A DNA stretch of 64,000 bases from Gp1-AA133 sp963765755. GTDB lineage: Bacteria > Acidobacteriota > Terriglobia > Terriglobales > Acidobacteriaceae. The notes below the pieces were generated by a model. The model had not been told where the DNA came from and ran no database searches. It was given only the letters and a program-made list of their open reading frames with translations. Both the position numbers and the translations under genes were made by a program. The number at the start of each line of letters is the position of its first letter. Position 1 is the stretch's first letter. This document shows positions 33,487-41,317 of this stretch, one piece after another. The stretch is taken from contig CAVXXV010000007.1 of the NCBI GenBank assembly GCA_963765755.1, positions 62,001 through 126,000 of the forward strand, read 5' to 3'.

Positions 33487-34098
33487 ATGAAGCGAAAGTG
33501 GAAACATCTAGTCGGTTTTGGGCTTCTGAATCTTGTTTTGGCGTCATCGCTACCGTCTGTTTCGCAGGCTCAACAAAAATCCCAAAACAACGTGCAGAAA
33601 GAACCTGCACCCATGAAGCTGAAGGTGGGTGATGCCGCTCCAGACTTCACGCTGCTTGCCTTCGATGGGAAGGAACTGAAGAAAGTATCTCTGCACGAAT
33701 ACAAGGGAAAGAAAAACGTCGCGCTGGCGTTCTTCGTCTTCGCCTTTACGGGCGGTTGAACCCGTGAAATGAAAGCTCTCCAGCAGAATCTCACTAAGTT
33801 GGAGGGCACCGACACCCAGGTTCTGGGTGTGAGCATGGACAGTCCGTTTTCAAACTTTGTCTTCGCTCAACAAAACGGAATCAGCTTTCCGATCCTAGGC
33901 GACTGGGGCGGCCCGGTGACCAGCCAGTATGGATTGACCCAGAAAATTGAAATCCAGGGCGTGGCCATGGAAACGGCGAGACGGGCCACCTTCCTCATCG
34001 ACAAATCAGGAAAAATTATCCACCTGCAAGTGGACGATGATGCCGTCGACCCAACGAAAACCGTGGAGGCCTGCGAGCGGCAGAAACTCAAGAATTGA
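33487..34098 (+). CDS. Exported selenocysteine-containing peroxiredoxin (in-frame TGA at 33757-33759)
   Basis: 203-residue protein when TGA 33757-33759 is read as selenocysteine (U91). ATG 33487 follows GGAGGG by 6 bases and opens a Sec signal peptide (KHLVGFGLLNLVLASSLPSVSQA). The AhpC/TSA domain starts KLKVGDAAPDFTLLAFDGK; the active site reads FFVFAFTGG-U-TREM, so U91 replaces the peroxidatic Cys of PxxxTxxC, with T88 kept and V84 at the Pro position. The conserved Arg is in ARRATFLIDKSG (166/167). The only cysteine of the protein is C196 near the C-terminus, a candidate resolving residue. No other lesion is present, and a SECIS-like hairpin follows. It would reduce peroxides in the periplasm. 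If the cell lacks Sec machinery, it would be a nonsense-mutated pseudogene. Confidence 0.82.
33775..33807 (+). promoter_or_regulatory. Putative bacterial SECIS element
   Basis: GCTCTCCAGC (33775-33784) pairs with GTTGGAGGGC (33798-33807): 10 bp with eight Watson-Crick and two G-U pairs. The apical loop (33785-33797) is 13 bases with G as its second base. The loop begins 25 bases after the TGA. The published bacterial SECIS model asks for a 4-16 bp upper stem, a 3-14 base loop with a G in the first two positions, and a 16-37 base distance; all are met. Inside the coding sequence, as bacterial SECIS elements are. SelB would bind it. Confidence 0.75.
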
Positions 34099-34180
34099 GG
34101 GGGACGCCGGATTCGACCAGCCGATCCATTGCCATCGCGACAATTCAGCAACTAGCCGCGAACGCGACCTGCTCGATGCT

Positions 34181-35605
34181 CTAAAGAACATCGACGACGA
34201 TAAGCGTAATGTCATCCTGCTGTTTCACTGCGGCGGAGCGCCATCTCTGGAGTTCGGAGAGCACTTGATGCGAGAGCTCGGCGGCGGGCCGCGATCGATT
34301 GTTGCGCACGACCTGTTCGAGTTGGCGGTCCCCAAACGCCTCCCCCGCAGCGTTCTCCGTTTCGGTCACGCCGTCGGTGTAGAGCAGGAAGCGGTCGGAT
34401 CGTTCCAGCGGCACGCGACACACCGGATACTGGGAGTCAGGTCCGACTCCGAATAACAGCCCGTTGCTTTCGATACGCTGCATTTCGCCCCTGGTATTCC
34501 GCCAGCACAATAGCGGCGGATGTCCCGCCGCCGAGTAGAGTGCGTTGCGGCTCTCTGTGTCGATCCAAACATAAGCCGCCGAGGCAAACTGGCCCTGCGC
34601 CTCACTTGCCAGGATGCGATTCAAGCCGGCAAGCACTTGCGCTGGATCATGGGCATGGACAGTTACCGACTGCATGGCCACTTTTATCATCGAAGAAATA
34701 AGCGCCGCCGGGATGCCATGTCCAGAGACGTCTGCCACCAGGACGCCCAGATGGTTGCTGTCGGACCGGATGAATTGGTAGAAGTCCCCCGCAACGGCGG
34801 TCATGGGATGGTAAGAAGCTGAGATGCGAAGGTGTTCCAGCTCAGGAACTCTCGTCGGGAGAATTGAAGACTGGATCTGCCGGGCCGTCTCCAGTTCCGT
34901 CTCGATGGAAAGCAGGCGGCGCTCGTTCGTAAACAGTATCTCCAGAGCTACGTACCCCAGCGAAAACAGGAGGGCTGCAAAACCTAACGAGGCCACCATG
35001 GGCAGGACGCGATAGGGAAACACGCTAGACAGGTTGGTGTACAGGACCTCTGAAGCAAAAATAAGCGTCGCGGCGGTGAAAATGCGGTGATTGGGTATAA
35101 CGAGGAACTTGGAGAACCGTGGAACTAGGACGACCGTGGAGAGGATGAGCATGGCAAATACCACAAGCAGGTGGTTGTAGATCATCCATTTGTCAGCTGG
35201 GCCACCGAGGACGAAGGTACCAATACCGGCTACAGCAATCGCGAGCCCCGCAAGGATCTCCAGCTCGGTGAGGAGCCTGAGTTTGCCGAGGCACAGCTCT
35301 CGCCAGGCGAACAAGCCGGAAACCAGGAGCAGGTACCCGACTGCCGTACTCACGTAGGGCGTGACCATTTGGAAGGCGTGTGGCAGAACAGCCACAATCG
35401 CGGGCGTCTGCACCAGGGTTTGCAGGCCGTACATCCCGCTCAAGATTCCCCACCATACCAGGATGCGAACGCCGCTACGCCAACGGATCGCGGCGATCGC
35501 GCAGGCGGTGGCTCCGATGAACAAGAAAATCGCTCCGAGGGCAATGTCCATCAGTTCGCCGCGGAGCGTTACCAGAGCTGCATCTGCCGCGTTCATGCCA
35601 TTCAT
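34181..35605 (-). CDS. Membrane SpoIIE/RsbU-type PP2C serine phosphatase
   Basis: 474 residues. Seven or so hydrophobic helices occupy residues 10-230 and a short helical linker (RRLLSIETELETARQIQSSILP) joins them to a C-terminal PP2C-like phosphatase domain. Metal-binding motifs are AVAGDFYQF, LVADVSGHGIPAAL, LYTDGVTETE and DDITLIVV. Such phosphatases usually dephosphorylate anti-anti-sigma (STAS) proteins in partner-switching stress responses; no STAS or HPK-like kinase gene is adjacent. The stop is 80 bases from that of the convergent peroxiredoxin gene. Confidence 0.9.
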   Translation of the reverse strand: MNGMNAADAALVTLRGELMDIALGAIFLFIGATACAIAAIRWRSGVRILVWWGILSGMYGLQTLVQTPAIVAVLPHAFQMVTPYVSTAVGYLLLVSGLFAWRELCLGKLRLLTELEILAGLAIAVAGIGTFVLGGPADKWMIYNHLLVVFAMLILSTVVLVPRFSKFLVIPNHRIFTAATLIFASEVLYTNLSSVFPYRVLPMVASLGFAALLFSLGYVALEILFTNERRLLSIETELETARQIQSSILPTRVPELEHLRISASYHPMTAVAGDFYQFIRSDSNHLGVLVADVSGHGIPAALISSMIKVAMQSVTVHAHDPAQVLAGLNRILASEAQGQFASAAYVWIDTESRNALYSAAGHPPLLCWRNTRGEMQRIESNGLLFGVGPDSQYPVCRVPLERSDRFLLYTDGVTETENAAGEAFGDRQLEQVVRNNRSRPAAELSHQVLSELQRWRSAAVKQQDDITLIVVDVL

Positions 35606-35890
35606 CGCAAGGCTCCGTTTTGTTTTCTGCTTTTTTGGAATGAAGTCGCTTTGACAAGAAGTGTGGGAACTACCCTGTTACGCCGCGACCCGATCTTATG
35701 CTTTGAACGGTCCCTCGGTGCAGAATTGTAGCTGGCGCAAACCAGCGACCGCCGCCCATTGGCAAGGTTTACCGAGAACAGACCGATGCTTCCACAAAAT
35801 GTCTCCGCCCTCGACAGATTCTCTTGACATCACCAATCCGAGGTTCATAATTCCCCAATCTTCAACGCCACGCTCGGGCCGGAGGTCTTT

Positions 35891-36328
35891 ATGAATGTGT
35901 TGCAACTCTGCGATCCAGAAGCCGCCGCCGTTTCAGTCGAAGCGACGGTAGCCGACGCCATCCACAAAATGCTCGACTACCACGTTGGCGCAGTGGGCGT
36001 CGTCGACCAGGAAGGCCGCGTGGCCGGAATTTTTACCGAGCGCGATGTTCTTCGAAAATTCTCCCTGGCCGGCCGCGACCCGCAGTCCACCCCTGTCCGT
36101 GAATTGATGACCACTCCGGTCGAGATGGCGACCGAACAGACCGGTCCCGGCGAGGCCATGGCCACCATGGTCGAGCGCCACTTCCGCCATCTTCCCGTGG
36201 TCAACGACGATGGCAAACTGCTCGGCATCCTCTCCATCCGGAACTTGCTGGAATGGCGGATCGACGGCCTTACCCAGGAACTGGACTCGCTCGAACAGTA
36301 CGTCAGCAACGATGGCCCCGGTGGCTAA
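35891..36328 (+). CDS. Two-CBS-domain protein
   Basis: 145 residues, a CBS pair with nothing else attached. First CBS: ATVADAIHKMLDYHVGAVGVVDQEGRVAGIFTERD (given as family-type sequence, shortened: GAVGVVDQEGRVAGIFTERD); second: FRHLPVVNDDGKLLGILSIRNL. It ends in a short amphipathic helix. Such stand-alone pairs sense AMP/ATP or SAM and regulate partners. GGAGG is 7 bases before ATG 35891. Monocistronic; the 285 bases upstream hold no gene. Confidence 0.85.
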   Translation: MNVLQLCDPEAAAVSVEATVADAIHKMLDYHVGAVGVVDQEGRVAGIFTERDVLRKFSLAGRDPQSTPVRELMTTPVEMATEQTGPGEAMATMVERHFRHLPVVNDDGKLLGILSIRNLLEWRIDGLTQELDSLEQYVSNDGPGG

Positions 36329-36407
36329 CCCGCGGCGCATAACGTAGCGCCTCCGTCTCGGCGGCAGTCGGGAGGGCGTCTCGCCCTCCCAGTCTCAACT
36401 CTGGCGA

Positions 36408-36887
36408 ATGCCCAATCCATCCCCAGCTCCAAAGACGATTGCCATAACCCGCATAGCGACCGGATTCCTCTTCCTGCTCTTCGGCGAATACAAGGTCGCC
36501 GGCCCAGCGTTCGCGCACGCCGACTTTCAGAAGTATCTCGCCGGGTTCATTCAGAGTGAAGCCGTCTCCTTCTACCGTCCAGTACTCGAACACATCGTAC
36601 TTCCGCATGCAGTCTTCTTCGGATACGTGGTCGGGATTCTCGAACTCTGGATTGCCGCCTCGCTCATCCTCGGGATCTTTGTGCGTCCGAGTTCCATCGT
36701 CGGCGCGCTCTTTATGCTGAACATCACGCTATCGACCTGGTGGGGCGCTGGGCACGGCGTCGCTCTTTGGCGCTACTTCGGGGCCGAACTCGATACCATC
36801 CCGCTTATCCTCCTGTTCCTCATCTTTTTCGCCACCGATGCCGGCCAAACTTGGGGAATCGACGGGGCACTGCGCGAGCGGCTTTGA
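36408..36887 (+). CDS. DoxX-like membrane protein
   Basis: 159 residues with four predicted transmembrane helices: ITRIATGFLFLLFGEYKV, VFFGYVVGILELWIAASLIL, PSSIVGALFMLNITLSTWW and TIPLILLFLIFFATDAG. This is the DoxX/DoxD-like layout, also found in SURF4-like small membrane proteins. DoxX is a thiosulfate:quinone oxidoreductase subunit in some organisms, but most homologues have no assigned role; some act in redox stress complexes. It lies 60 bases upstream of the second amidohydrolase gene. Confidence 0.82.
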   Translation: MPNPSPAPKTIAITRIATGFLFLLFGEYKVAGPAFAHADFQKYLAGFIQSEAVSFYRPVLEHIVLPHAVFFGYVVGILELWIAASLILGIFVRPSSIVGALFMLNITLSTWWGAGHGVALWRYFGAELDTIPLILLFLIFFATDAGQTWGIDGALRERL

Positions 36888-36949
36888 AACTCGCATTGAT
36901 CTGCCATTTCCGTTATCCTTGCGCCGCGTTTTTTCAGGAAAATAAAAAC

Positions 36950-38284
36950 ATGCTGCTCACGTCCAAGCCCGTTCGTTCGCTGAAGTTCGTCTCCCTCCTG
37001 CTGATCACAGTAGCCTTCCTTCCTGCGTTGAGTGCCGCGCAGGCAAGTCCGGCCGCCCCGCCACACCGCGTTGTCATCCGCGCTGGGCGTGTGCTCGACG
37101 TCAAAGCGGGCAACACGCTGACAAGTCAGGCCATCGTCATCGAGGGCGACAAGATTGTGAGCATTGGCGCTGCTTCCGATGCCAAGACAGACTCGAACAC
37201 GCAGGTCATCGATCTCCCGAATTCGACGGTTCTCCCCGGCCTCATCGACGCACACACCCATCTCACCGGCGATCCGAAGGACCTCGGCTACGAGAGCCTT
37301 GCCATTTCGTTTCCACGCGAAGCGCTCACCGGGGCGCGCAACGCACGCGTCACCCTCGAAGCTGGATTCACCACCGTGCGCAACGTGGGCGCCGGAGGCT
37401 ACAGCGACATCGCCTTGCGCGATGCCATCAACGACGGTGACGTCCCGGGCCCGCGCATCCTGGCCAGCGGCCCGCCCCTTGGCATCACAGGCGGCCATTG
37501 CGACGACAACCGTTTGGCCCCCCAGTTCCATGCGGTCGAACTCGGCGTCGCCGACGGAGTCGACGCCGTGCGCCACAAAGTGCGCGAGAACATCAAGTAC
37601 GGCGCCGATGTAATCAAGATTTGCGCCACCGGCGGAGTCATGTCGAAAGGGGACGACCCGAACGCCTCGCAGTACACGCGCGAAGAAATGAAAGCCATCG
37701 TCGAAGAAGCACACCGTCTCGGTCGCAAGGTTGCAGCCCACGCGCACGGAGCGGAAGGTGTCACCTGGGCTTCGGACGCCGGCGTGGATTCCATCGAGCA
37801 TGGCCACCTGATGGACGACGGTTCCGTCGCCACCCTGAAGAAGAACGGCACCTACCTCGTCCCGACGCTGTACCTGATGGATTGGAACCGCGAGAACCTC
37901 AGCAAGCGCAAGGCGCCTGACTACATTGTGAAAAAGATGCAGGCAGTTTCGGCCGTCGGGCAGGCCAACGTGAAGAAGGCGTTCGCCGCCGGAGTGAAGA
38001 TCGCCTTCGGCACCGATGCCGCCGTCTACCCGCACGGCCTCAACGCGCACGAGTTTGCCGTCTACGTGCGGCTGGGCATGACACCACTGCAGGCTATCCA
38101 GACCGCGACCGTCAACGCGTCCGACTTGCTCGGTTGGTCCGCCAAGGTCGGCACGATCGAGCCCGGGAAATGGGCCGACATCATCGCCGTCGACGGCGAC
38201 CCGCTGAAAGATGTAACCACGCTCGAGCAGGTGAAGTTCGTAATGAAAGGCGGCGAGGTCATAAAAAATCAATACACAAAATAA
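36950..38284 (+). CDS. Exported metal-dependent amidohydrolase (paralogue)
   Basis: 444 residues from ATG 36950, which starts a signal peptide (SLKFVSLLLITVAFLPALSAAQ). Amidohydrolase motifs: DAHTHLTGD (HxH), ADVIKICATGGVMSKGD (bridging Lys), AAHAHGAEG and EHGHLMDDG (metal His), FGTDAAVYPHG (catalytic Asp). WADIIAVDGDPLKDVTTLEQVKFVMKGG ends the beta-sandwich (shown in part: GKWADIIAVDGDPLKDV). Similar to the gene at 31336-32643, with a somewhat different active-site loop. Candidate functions are Xaa-Pro dipeptidase-like or imidazolone hydrolysis in the periplasm. Substrate unresolved. Confidence 0.88.
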   Translation: MLLTSKPVRSLKFVSLLLITVAFLPALSAAQASPAAPPHRVVIRAGRVLDVKAGNTLTSQAIVIEGDKIVSIGAASDAKTDSNTQVIDLPNSTVLPGLIDAHTHLTGDPKDLGYESLAISFPREALTGARNARVTLEAGFTTVRNVGAGGYSDIALRDAINDGDVPGPRILASGPPLGITGGHCDDNRLAPQFHAVELGVADGVDAVRHKVRENIKYGADVIKICATGGVMSKGDDPNASQYTREEMKAIVEEAHRLGRKVAAHAHGAEGVTWASDAGVDSIEHGHLMDDGSVATLKKNGTYLVPTLYLMDWNRENLSKRKAPDYIVKKMQAVSAVGQANVKKAFAAGVKIAFGTDAAVYPHGLNAHEFAVYVRLGMTPLQAIQTATVNASDLLGWSAKVGTIEPGKWADIIAVDGDPLKDVTTLEQVKFVMKGGEVIKNQYTK

Positions 38285-38319
38285 ATAAGCTCCCGCGAAC
38301 GACAAATGCGCAGGGTGCC

Positions 38320-38348
38320 CCCACGTTTCGGGCATTTCGAAACGTGGG
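38320..38348. repeat. Perfect 11-bp inverted repeat after the second amidohydrolase
   Basis: CCCACGTTTCG (38320-38330) and CGAAACGTGGG (38338-38348) pair completely with a 7-base loop. It lies 35 bases after a stop codon but has no T-tract. A degraded relative lies at 26889-26947. Confidence 0.55.
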
Positions 38349-38403
38349 ACTCGGCGCCTCTATCAGCCTTGGGATTTTCGAGAAGCATGCCGCACCGACC
38401 ACG

Positions 38404-38440
38404 ACAAAAATGAAAAGGCCGGCTTCGCAGCCGGCCTCTT
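38404..38440 (-). terminator. Rho-independent terminator of the HU gene
   Basis: On the reverse strand GGCCGGCT/AGCCGGCC (38417-38424 with 38429-38436) form an 8-bp GC-rich stem with a 4-base loop, extended by flanking A-T pairs, and followed by TTTTCATTTTTGT. It is 25 bases past the HU stop codon and may also work in the other direction. Confidence 0.85.
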
Positions 38441-38461
38441 TTTCCAATTCTTGGAAAAAAA

Positions 38462-38755
38462 CTACTTCTTCGGAGCGATCGCGTCCTTCGCGGCCTTTGC
38501 CAGGTAGAACTTTGCGGTGGTCTTGGCCTTGATCTGGATCGGTTCGCCAGTCTGCGGATTCCGTCCCACTCGCGCTTTGCGGTGCACTTTCTTCAGGCGG
38601 CCCAGTCCGGGCACTACGAAAATCCCGTTCTTCTTCGTTTCTTTTACTGCGGTGTCGGCGAGATGCTCCAAAAACGCCGCTGCGGTCTTGTTCGGCGTTT
38701 CGAGTTTCTCCGCGAGATGACGCACCAGTTGTGTCTTGGTCATACCAGAAGCCAT
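38462..38755 (-). CDS. HU family DNA-binding protein
   Basis: 97 residues, nucleoid-associated HU/IHF protein. The N-terminus MASGMTKTQLVRHLAEKLE and the DNA-binding arm VVPGLGRLKKVHRKARVGRNPQTGEP (shown as GRNPQTGEPIQIKAKTT part) are typical. It ends in FYLAKAAKDAIAPKK. HU dimers bend DNA and compact the chromosome. AGGAGG lies 6 bases before ATG 38755. The gene has its own strong terminator and 240 bases of upstream non-coding DNA. Confidence 0.95.
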   Translation of the reverse strand: MASGMTKTQLVRHLAEKLETPNKTAAAFLEHLADTAVKETKKNGIFVVPGLGRLKKVHRKARVGRNPQTGEPIQIKAKTTAKFYLAKAAKDAIAPKK

Positions 38756-38998
38756 GAATCCTCCTCAGTGGAACTGCTTGTTTTGTTGCGATGTGCGCCA
38801 TCTTATACCACTCGTCCTGTGGAAAAATAGCGTTTTCCCCACGTTTTATGCGGTTTCTCTTGCTTGAGGTGTCCAAAAAGGCACAAAAATCGCCTGTTTG
38901 CCGATCCTGGCCCTCGCAAAGGCACCAGCCAAGCAGGTTTGGTGGGATGGCCACCACCACCGGTACAGCCGCTTCCGTGACGCTGCCTCAATGCAATA

Positions 38999-39676
38999 AT
39001 GATCGCAAGGGAGCAAATCTTGAGCTGCGCCATCTGCGAAACCCGTAAGGAAAAGCGCTTCTGCCCCGCGGTCCATGGCCGCATCTGCCCGCAGTGTTGC
39101 GGGGAGCAGCGCGAGGTCACGCTCGACTGTCCCAGCGACTGCCCTTACCTGCAGCAGGCGCGAGAACACGAAAAGGCAAGCCACGGCGAAAATCTCGACC
39201 CCGCCGCCGTCTTCCTGCAAGTCGAACTTGGGGACCAGTTCCTCTACGAACACGAACATCTGATCATGGGACTAAGCTTTGCGCTGGTCCGCGCCGCGGA
39301 CAAGGATCGATCCCTCACCGACCGTGACGTGATCGCCGGCGTGTCGACGCTGGCACGCAGCTACGAGCGGCTCGTCAATTCGGGCCTGCATTACGAGGAG
39401 CCGACGCAGAGCCTCGCCCAGCAAGCGGTTGCCGGTGAATTGCAGACCATGATTAAGGATTACCGTGAAGCGGAAGTGAAGCACGCGGGCTACTCGCGGC
39501 TGCGCGATTCCGAGGTTTTGAAAGCGCTGGTTTTTCTGGTCCGCATGGGCTACAGTCGAACTCCGGGGCGGCCAAAGTCCCGCGCATACATCGATTTCCT
39601 GAAAGCACAATTTCCCGAGCGAGAATCGGCGCTCAGCTCCCCCGGCCAGCCTGCGAGCCGGATCATCAGCCCTTAA
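38999..39676 (+). CDS. Cys-rich N-terminal zinc-knuckle hypothetical protein
   Basis: 225 residues. The first 50 residues hold nine cysteines: C10-x2-C13, C22, C30-x2-C33-C34, C44 and C48 in CAICETRKEKRFC, ICPQCCGEQRE and CPSDCPYLQQARE. This pattern is a conserved zinc-binding motif in uncharacterised bacterial proteins. The remaining part is helical, with DQFLYEHEHLIMGLSFALVR and LKALVFLVRMGYSRT. I do not know a function. Its TAA overlaps the TAA of the convergent folK gene by two bases. The N-terminal motif suggests nucleic acid or protein binding. Confidence 0.75.
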   Translation: MIAREQILSCAICETRKEKRFCPAVHGRICPQCCGEQREVTLDCPSDCPYLQQAREHEKASHGENLDPAAVFLQVELGDQFLYEHEHLIMGLSFALVRAADKDRSLTDRDVIAGVSTLARSYERLVNSGLHYEEPTQSLAQQAVAGELQTMIKDYREAEVKHAGYSRLRDSEVLKALVFLVRMGYSRTPGRPKSRAYIDFLKAQFPERESALSSPGQPASRIISP

Positions 39677-40182
39677 TCTTTCGGATCATCTTTCGGACCC
39701 CACGCCAGCCTGCGGACGATCTGCCCGGGCGGCAGGGCGTCGCGCAACTCACTCGCTGTCTTCTTCAGCCCCGGGTGCTGTACATCCGGAGCGATCTCCG
39801 CCAGAGGTTCCAGTACGAATCTCCGTCCCGCAAGCCCAGGGTGCGGAATGTGCAGGCCCTTCTCGTCCACGGTCTGGTCGCCATACAGAAGAACGTCGAT
39901 GTCGATGTTGCGGGGACCTTTGTCTTGCGTGCGGCGGCGCCCCATAGCCTGTTCGATCGCCAGCACGCCCTGCAGAAGTTGCGATGGACTGTTTTCCGTT
40001 TCGAGCGAGACCACACAGTTCAGGAACCAGGGCTGGCTGGTAAATTCCACCGGCTCGGTTTCGTAAAACGAAGAAACAGCCAGCACGTTCCCGACTTGGG
40101 AAATCTGCTCGATTGCCGCATGCAGGTTGGCGGTTCGATCTCCCGTGTTCGATCCGAGCGACAAGTAAGCTCGATTGTGCAT
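39673..40182 (-). CDS. folK: 2-amino-4-hydroxy-6-hydroxymethyldihydropteridine diphosphokinase
   Basis: 169 residues. HPPK transfers pyrophosphate from ATP to 6-hydroxymethyl-7,8-dihydropterin in folate synthesis. Signature residues are YLSLGSNTGDRTANL at the start, SSFYETEPV, QPWFLNCVV, the ATP-binding LLQGVLAIEQAMGR and the metal motif GPRNIDIDVLLYG. IPHPGLAGRRFVLEPLAEIAP ends the catalytic core. Normal length. No other folate gene lies next to it. Confidence 0.95.
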   Translation of the reverse strand: MHNRAYLSLGSNTGDRTANLHAAIEQISQVGNVLAVSSFYETEPVEFTSQPWFLNCVVSLETENSPSQLLQGVLAIEQAMGRRRTQDKGPRNIDIDVLLYGDQTVDEKGLHIPHPGLAGRRFVLEPLAEIAPDVQHPGLKKTASELRDALPPGQIVRRLAWGPKDDPKD

Positions 40183-40238
40183 TAGGCATCAGTTTCGAGC
40201 CTCTCGGCGGCGCTTGGCCACAAAAATCTGAAACCCTA

Positions 40239-40302
40239 CGCCACAGGGAACACAGAGAAGCCAAGAAATCCTCTGTGTTCCCAGTGTCCTCGGTGGTGAA
40301 GG
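40239..40302. repeat. CACAGAG-type inverted repeat upstream of the PilZ gene
   Basis: GGGAACACAGAG (40246-40257) is the exact reverse complement of CTCTGTGTTCCC (40271-40282); outer CCACAG and CGGTGGTGAAG bases extend the match. Same family as 27927-28002 and 41153-41220. Confidence 0.65.
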
Positions 40303-40446
40303 ATTTGTTTTGGAGTTGAGCCACGCCACAGCCGACCACGCGTTGAACTCTTCCAAAAGGTCATATCCATACGGACTTACGGCCATGCCTGTGCCAATTA
40401 CCTTCGTGCCTTTTACCGCTAGCGCACGGAGACTAGAGTAGATTTC

Positions 40447-41142
40447 ATGAATCTGGAGTCGCTTTTAGTCTGTCGCGACGCTGAAGTTGTACGCGTGCTT
40501 CGGCCGACACTGGAAAAACTGTCGATTGAAGTGGAAGTCTCCGCGGCGGCGCGCTCCGGGGCTGAGATCCTTACGTCTTCCAAGTTTGACGCGGTCATTG
40601 TCGATTGCGACGATCTCCAGGGCGGCGTCGACGTGCTGCGCAGCCTGCGCCAGAACGCCAGCAACAAGACGTCGGTATCCTTCGCCATCCTCAACGGAAA
40701 AACCACCACGCAACAGGCGTTCGAGATGGGCGCAAACTTCGTTTTGCAGAAGCCCATCACCACTGCCGGAACCCTGCGCTGCTTCAACACCGCCATGAGC
40801 TTCATGGTGCGCGAGAAGCGCCGTTATTTCCGCTGTCCCCTTGAGATGCCCGTCAAGCTTTTATTCAAGCAGGGCGAAGAACTCAAAGCCACCGCCACCA
40901 ACCTCAGCGAGGGCGGGATGGCCATTCATTTCGACGGAACATTAGCCAAGAACTCGACGGGAAGGATTCAGTTCACGTTGCCCGGCACGAAAGTCTCCAT
41001 GGATCCGAAATGTGAGGTCGCGTGGGCCGACGGCCTGGGCCGGGCTGGTATCCGGTTTCAGGACCTGCCGGAAATCTCGCGCGAACAGCTCGAAAAATGG
41101 ATGATGAAGCGGCTCGAATCCGTCACCAATCCTCCTCTTTAA
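40447..41142 (+). CDS. REC-like plus PilZ domain protein
   Basis: 231 residues. Residues 1-115 resemble a response regulator receiver: SLLVCRDAEVVRVL, D53 in AVIVDCDDL as possible phosphoryl acceptor, and LQKPI (Lys). The acidic pair near the N-terminus is reduced to D11, so phosphorylation is uncertain. Residues 118-220 are a PilZ domain with RRYFR (RxxxR) and NLSEGGM (NxSxxG), which would bind cyclic di-GMP. The large GGDEF/HD-GYP protein in this window could be a source or sink of that messenger; this is inference. Confidence 0.85.
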   Translation: MNLESLLVCRDAEVVRVLRPTLEKLSIEVEVSAAARSGAEILTSSKFDAVIVDCDDLQGGVDVLRSLRQNASNKTSVSFAILNGKTTTQQAFEMGANFVLQKPITTAGTLRCFNTAMSFMVREKRRYFRCPLEMPVKLLFKQGEELKATATNLSEGGMAIHFDGTLAKNSTGRIQFTLPGTKVSMDPKCEVAWADGLGRAGIRFQDLPEISREQLEKWMMKRLESVTNPPL

Positions 41143-41152
41143 TCTGTTTCAA

Positions 41153-41220
41153 GGCTTCACCAGAGAGAGCACAGAAGGACTCCAGATGTTCCTCCGCGTC
41201 CTCTGTGGTAAAGATTTTGG
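41153..41220. repeat. CACAGA/CTCTGTGG-type repeat after the PilZ gene
   Basis: TTCACCAGAGAGAGCACAG near 41158 and CTCCGCGTCCTCTGTGGTAAAG near 41192-41213 are an imperfect inverted pair of the dispersed family also seen at 27927-28002 and 40239-40302. Confidence 0.5.
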
Positions 41221-41317
41221 TTCGAAATCCGTTCCGCAACCAGGCACCAAGCTAAGGACTTGTCGCACTCGACCCGGCTCTTCAAGCTAAGGAGAGTCCA
41301 CTCCCAGGAGTATCCCC

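Noticed and set aside
33748..33765. Hairpin ACGGG/CCCGT with the TGA inside its loop as the SECIS
   Set aside because: Bacterial SECIS elements lie downstream of the UGA with a G-bearing apical loop 16-37 bases away; this hairpin encloses the UGA instead.
33764..33794. Alternative hairpin GTGAAAT/ATCTCAC after the TGA
   Set aside because: It has an internal mismatch and its inner stem ends in a CTCC loop without G; the 33775-33807 hairpin is longer and fits better.
33418..34098. Two adjacent short genes, or a pseudogene, split at TGA 33757
   Set aside because: The halves are in the same frame, make one peroxiredoxin fold, and the TGA stands at the catalytic Cys with a SECIS-like hairpin; a selenoprotein explains all this more simply.
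36773..38335. Long open frame antisense to the second amidohydrolase (520 codons)
   Set aside because: Shadow frame, same reason.
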